From Butyrivibrio sp. INlla16 (lineage in GTDB: Bacteria > Bacillota > Clostridia > Lachnospirales > Lachnospiraceae): a DNA stretch of 64,000 nt. This document shows positions 62,955 through 64,000 of the stretch, one piece after another. The position numbers and the translations under genes were made by a program. Below the pieces are notes generated by a model. That model saw only the letters and a list, made by a program, of their open reading frames with translations, was not told the DNA's origin and ran no database searches. The stretch spans positions 62,001 through 126,000 of the forward strand of contig NZ_FMYB01000005.1 of NCBI RefSeq assembly GCF_900104155.1. Direction: 5' to 3'. Positions within the stretch are counted from its first letter, which is position 1. The number at the start of each line of letters is the position of its first letter.

Positions 62955-63791
62955 TTAAGCCTTTTTCCAATTACTTGCCTTGCCGACTTTACGAACAGAT
63001 CTCACAACAAATCCGTCTCCGCCTGCACTGCTACTGCCTTCATATGCAGCAATTGCAGCAGATATAACTGCTATAAGCTCTGCATCATCTGAAAGCTCTT
63101 CTTTTTCAGCAATCTGAGATGTCACATTATCCATTGACTTCTGAGCTATTTCTTTAGCGCTCTCGGGCTTCTTCTCAGTAATCTTGTTAATAAGCGGGAA
63201 AGCTGAAATAACAAGAGCAATGATAATAAGTACGGTGAATGCCATACCCATTCCGAGAAGAGTATTAAGTCCGGCACTTCTGAGCTTTTCTCCCAATGAA
63301 TGATTTACATTAACAGAGATAAGTGTCGGTACGCCCTTTCTGTCAAGGCTGTACTCAAGGACTGCAGTATGAGCATTGCTTCCTGTTCCCTGTATGGTAG
63401 CGTCTACCATAAGTTCACCATCTTTATTGACATAATATGTAAGATCCTTAACACTTATGTCTTCAGCAATAGTCTCTTTGCTCTGGAAGCCAAGCTCATC
63501 AATGGCATCATACCAGTTTTTATATCCGGCATAGAAAACATCATAAGTAGACTCATCAAAGCTGTCCTCTAATTGCTCTTCAAAATTTTCAGGTGTAATA
63601 CCCTGTAAATACATGGTCTCAAAATAAGAATCTTCAATAGTCTGTGCGTATTGCATCAAACCATCTTTTGAAAATACATTCTCGTCATACCTGCTACCGG
63701 CAACTGTATTATATTGAATACTATTACCACAGGCTGCAAGAGACAGCATGCAGATCAGCGTAACACCTAAAGCTAAAATCTTATGCTTCAC
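62955..63791 (-). CDS. OadG-like subunit fused to an N-terminal lipoprotein domain
   Basis: 278 residues. A signal peptide ends at the lipobox LSLAACGN. About 140 residues of an extracytoplasmic domain follow (ITPENFEEQLEDSFDES, DISVKDLTYYVNKDGELMV). A membrane helix (about 180-202, LLGMGMAFTVLIIIALVISA) and a cytosolic tail with DAELIAVISAAIAAYEG and FVVRSVRKV match OadG/MmdD. Ordinary OadG is 80-110 residues and has no external domain. The gene is between the MmdA-like and biotin-carrier genes. Family assignment of the tail is good; the external domain's role is unknown. Confidence 0.85.
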   Translation of the reverse strand: MKHKILALGVTLICMLSLAACGNSIQYNTVAGSRYDENVFSKDGLMQYAQTIEDSYFETMYLQGITPENFEEQLEDSFDESTYDVFYAGYKNWYDAIDELGFQSKETIAEDISVKDLTYYVNKDGELMVDATIQGTGSNAHTAVLEYSLDRKGVPTLISVNVNHSLGEKLRSAGLNTLLGMGMAFTVLIIIALVISAFPLINKITEKKPESAKEIAQKSMDNVTSQIAEKEELSDDAELIAVISAAIAAYEGSSSAGGDGFVVRSVRKVGKASNWKKA

Positions 63792-63804
63792 TGTCCGCTC
63801 CTCC

Positions 63805-64000
63805 TTATACTGTAGTGTGCTTCCTTACAGGGCGTTCCTCACGCTTGCTGTAAAGCATTTCGAAAGCTCCTATTACGTATTTTCTTGTATCTGCAGCATT
63901 GATAATTGTATCAACATATCCTCTTGCTGCAGCACTTTCAACATTATTCTGGAGTTTCTCATATGCAGCAGCTGTGTCTGCAACTGTGCTTGAATCCTTG
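63805..64000 (-). CDS. Acyl-CoA carboxyltransferase (MmdA / 12S-like), C-terminal end only
   Basis: The last 65 codons of a gene entering from the right edge. The sequence AYEKLQNNVESAAARGYVDT, then IINAADTRKYVIGAFEML and a basic end, matches the C-terminus of methylmalonyl-CoA decarboxylase alpha or propionyl-CoA carboxylase beta. GGAGG for the next gene lies just after its stop. Whether the substrate is methylmalonyl-CoA, glutaconyl-CoA or malonyl-CoA cannot be told from this fragment. Confidence 0.8.
   Translation of the reverse strand, partial: KDSSTVADTAAAYEKLQNNVESAAARGYVDTIINAADTRKYVIGAFEMLYSKREERPVRKHTTV

Overview
The window looks like chromosomal DNA from an anaerobic Firmicute, most likely a Lachnospiraceae member of the Butyrivibrio / Pseudobutyrivibrio / Roseburia kind. 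That assignment is inference. It rests on moderate GC with AT-rich spacers, strong GGAGG ribosome sites, a DUF6465-type protein, HemZ, a biotin-dependent Na+ pump locus encoding both an acyl-CoA and an oxaloacetate-type carboxyltransferase, and several glycogen-type GH13 proteins. Every protein-coding gene I support lies on the minus strand; the only plus-strand gene is a tRNA-Thr. Transcription therefore runs from high to low coordinates.

Layout in the direction of transcription. 64000-59966: Na+-translocating decarboxylase locus (MmdA C-terminus, OadG-like lipoprotein, biotin carrier, OadB, OadA), closed by a strong terminator. 59846-53584: GlgX-type debranching enzyme, a small membrane protein, an OmpR-type two-component system and an acidic lipoprotein. 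53563-51548: a complete-looking IS4-superfamily insertion sequence. 51421-44199: apt, rel, an MBL hydrolase, hemZ, a MATE exporter and a TVP38-type protein. 44071-42582: a phosphoribosyltransferase and an unknown protein. 42408-33364: a Zn-type ArsR/SmtB regulator with operator and promoter, a free-standing HMA protein and a P-type ATPase, then a serine hydrolase, purine nucleoside phosphorylase, amidohydrolase, membrane-anchored MutS-like ATPase and RNase H. 33277-26524: transaldolase-like protein, then an operon of a GGDEF/EAL protein, glucokinase, alpha-amylase-type enzyme and dUTPase. 26426-22948: a GlgB-like protein and MscS. 22894-14706: tRNA-Thr (plus strand), argH, asd, a degenerate AAA-type protein, topB, a hexapeptide-repeat protein, DUF6465 and a HAD phosphatase. 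14634-8484: the F1Fo ATP synthase operon. 8471-594: an acyltransferase, metH and the ilv genes (ilvB, two small subunits, ilvC). 585-1: the start of a YfhO-type membrane protein.

Three things stand out. (1) The ATP synthase operon has no atpH. The alpha subunit carries about 80 extra N-terminal residues that read like the C-terminal domain of the delta subunit, an apparent delta-alpha fusion. (2) The GlgB-like protein keeps the branching-enzyme architecture, but all three catalytic carboxylate positions are changed (Asp to Ala, Glu to Lys, Asp to Glu). It ends in a coiled coil and a Lys/Ala/Thr-rich, histone-H1-like tail, and its stop codon overlaps the start of mscS. (3) A two-hairpin intergenic repeat recurs between co-directional genes, always just after a stop codon, and one copy has compensatory changes in a stem. 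Glycogen or alpha-glucan handling is a theme (GlgX, GlgB-like, amylase, glucokinase), as is ion-gradient energetics (a decarboxylase Na+ pump, and a predicted H+-type ATP synthase). No CRISPR array, rRNA, prophage or conjugative module was seen, and no gene-free stretch exceeds 300 bases.
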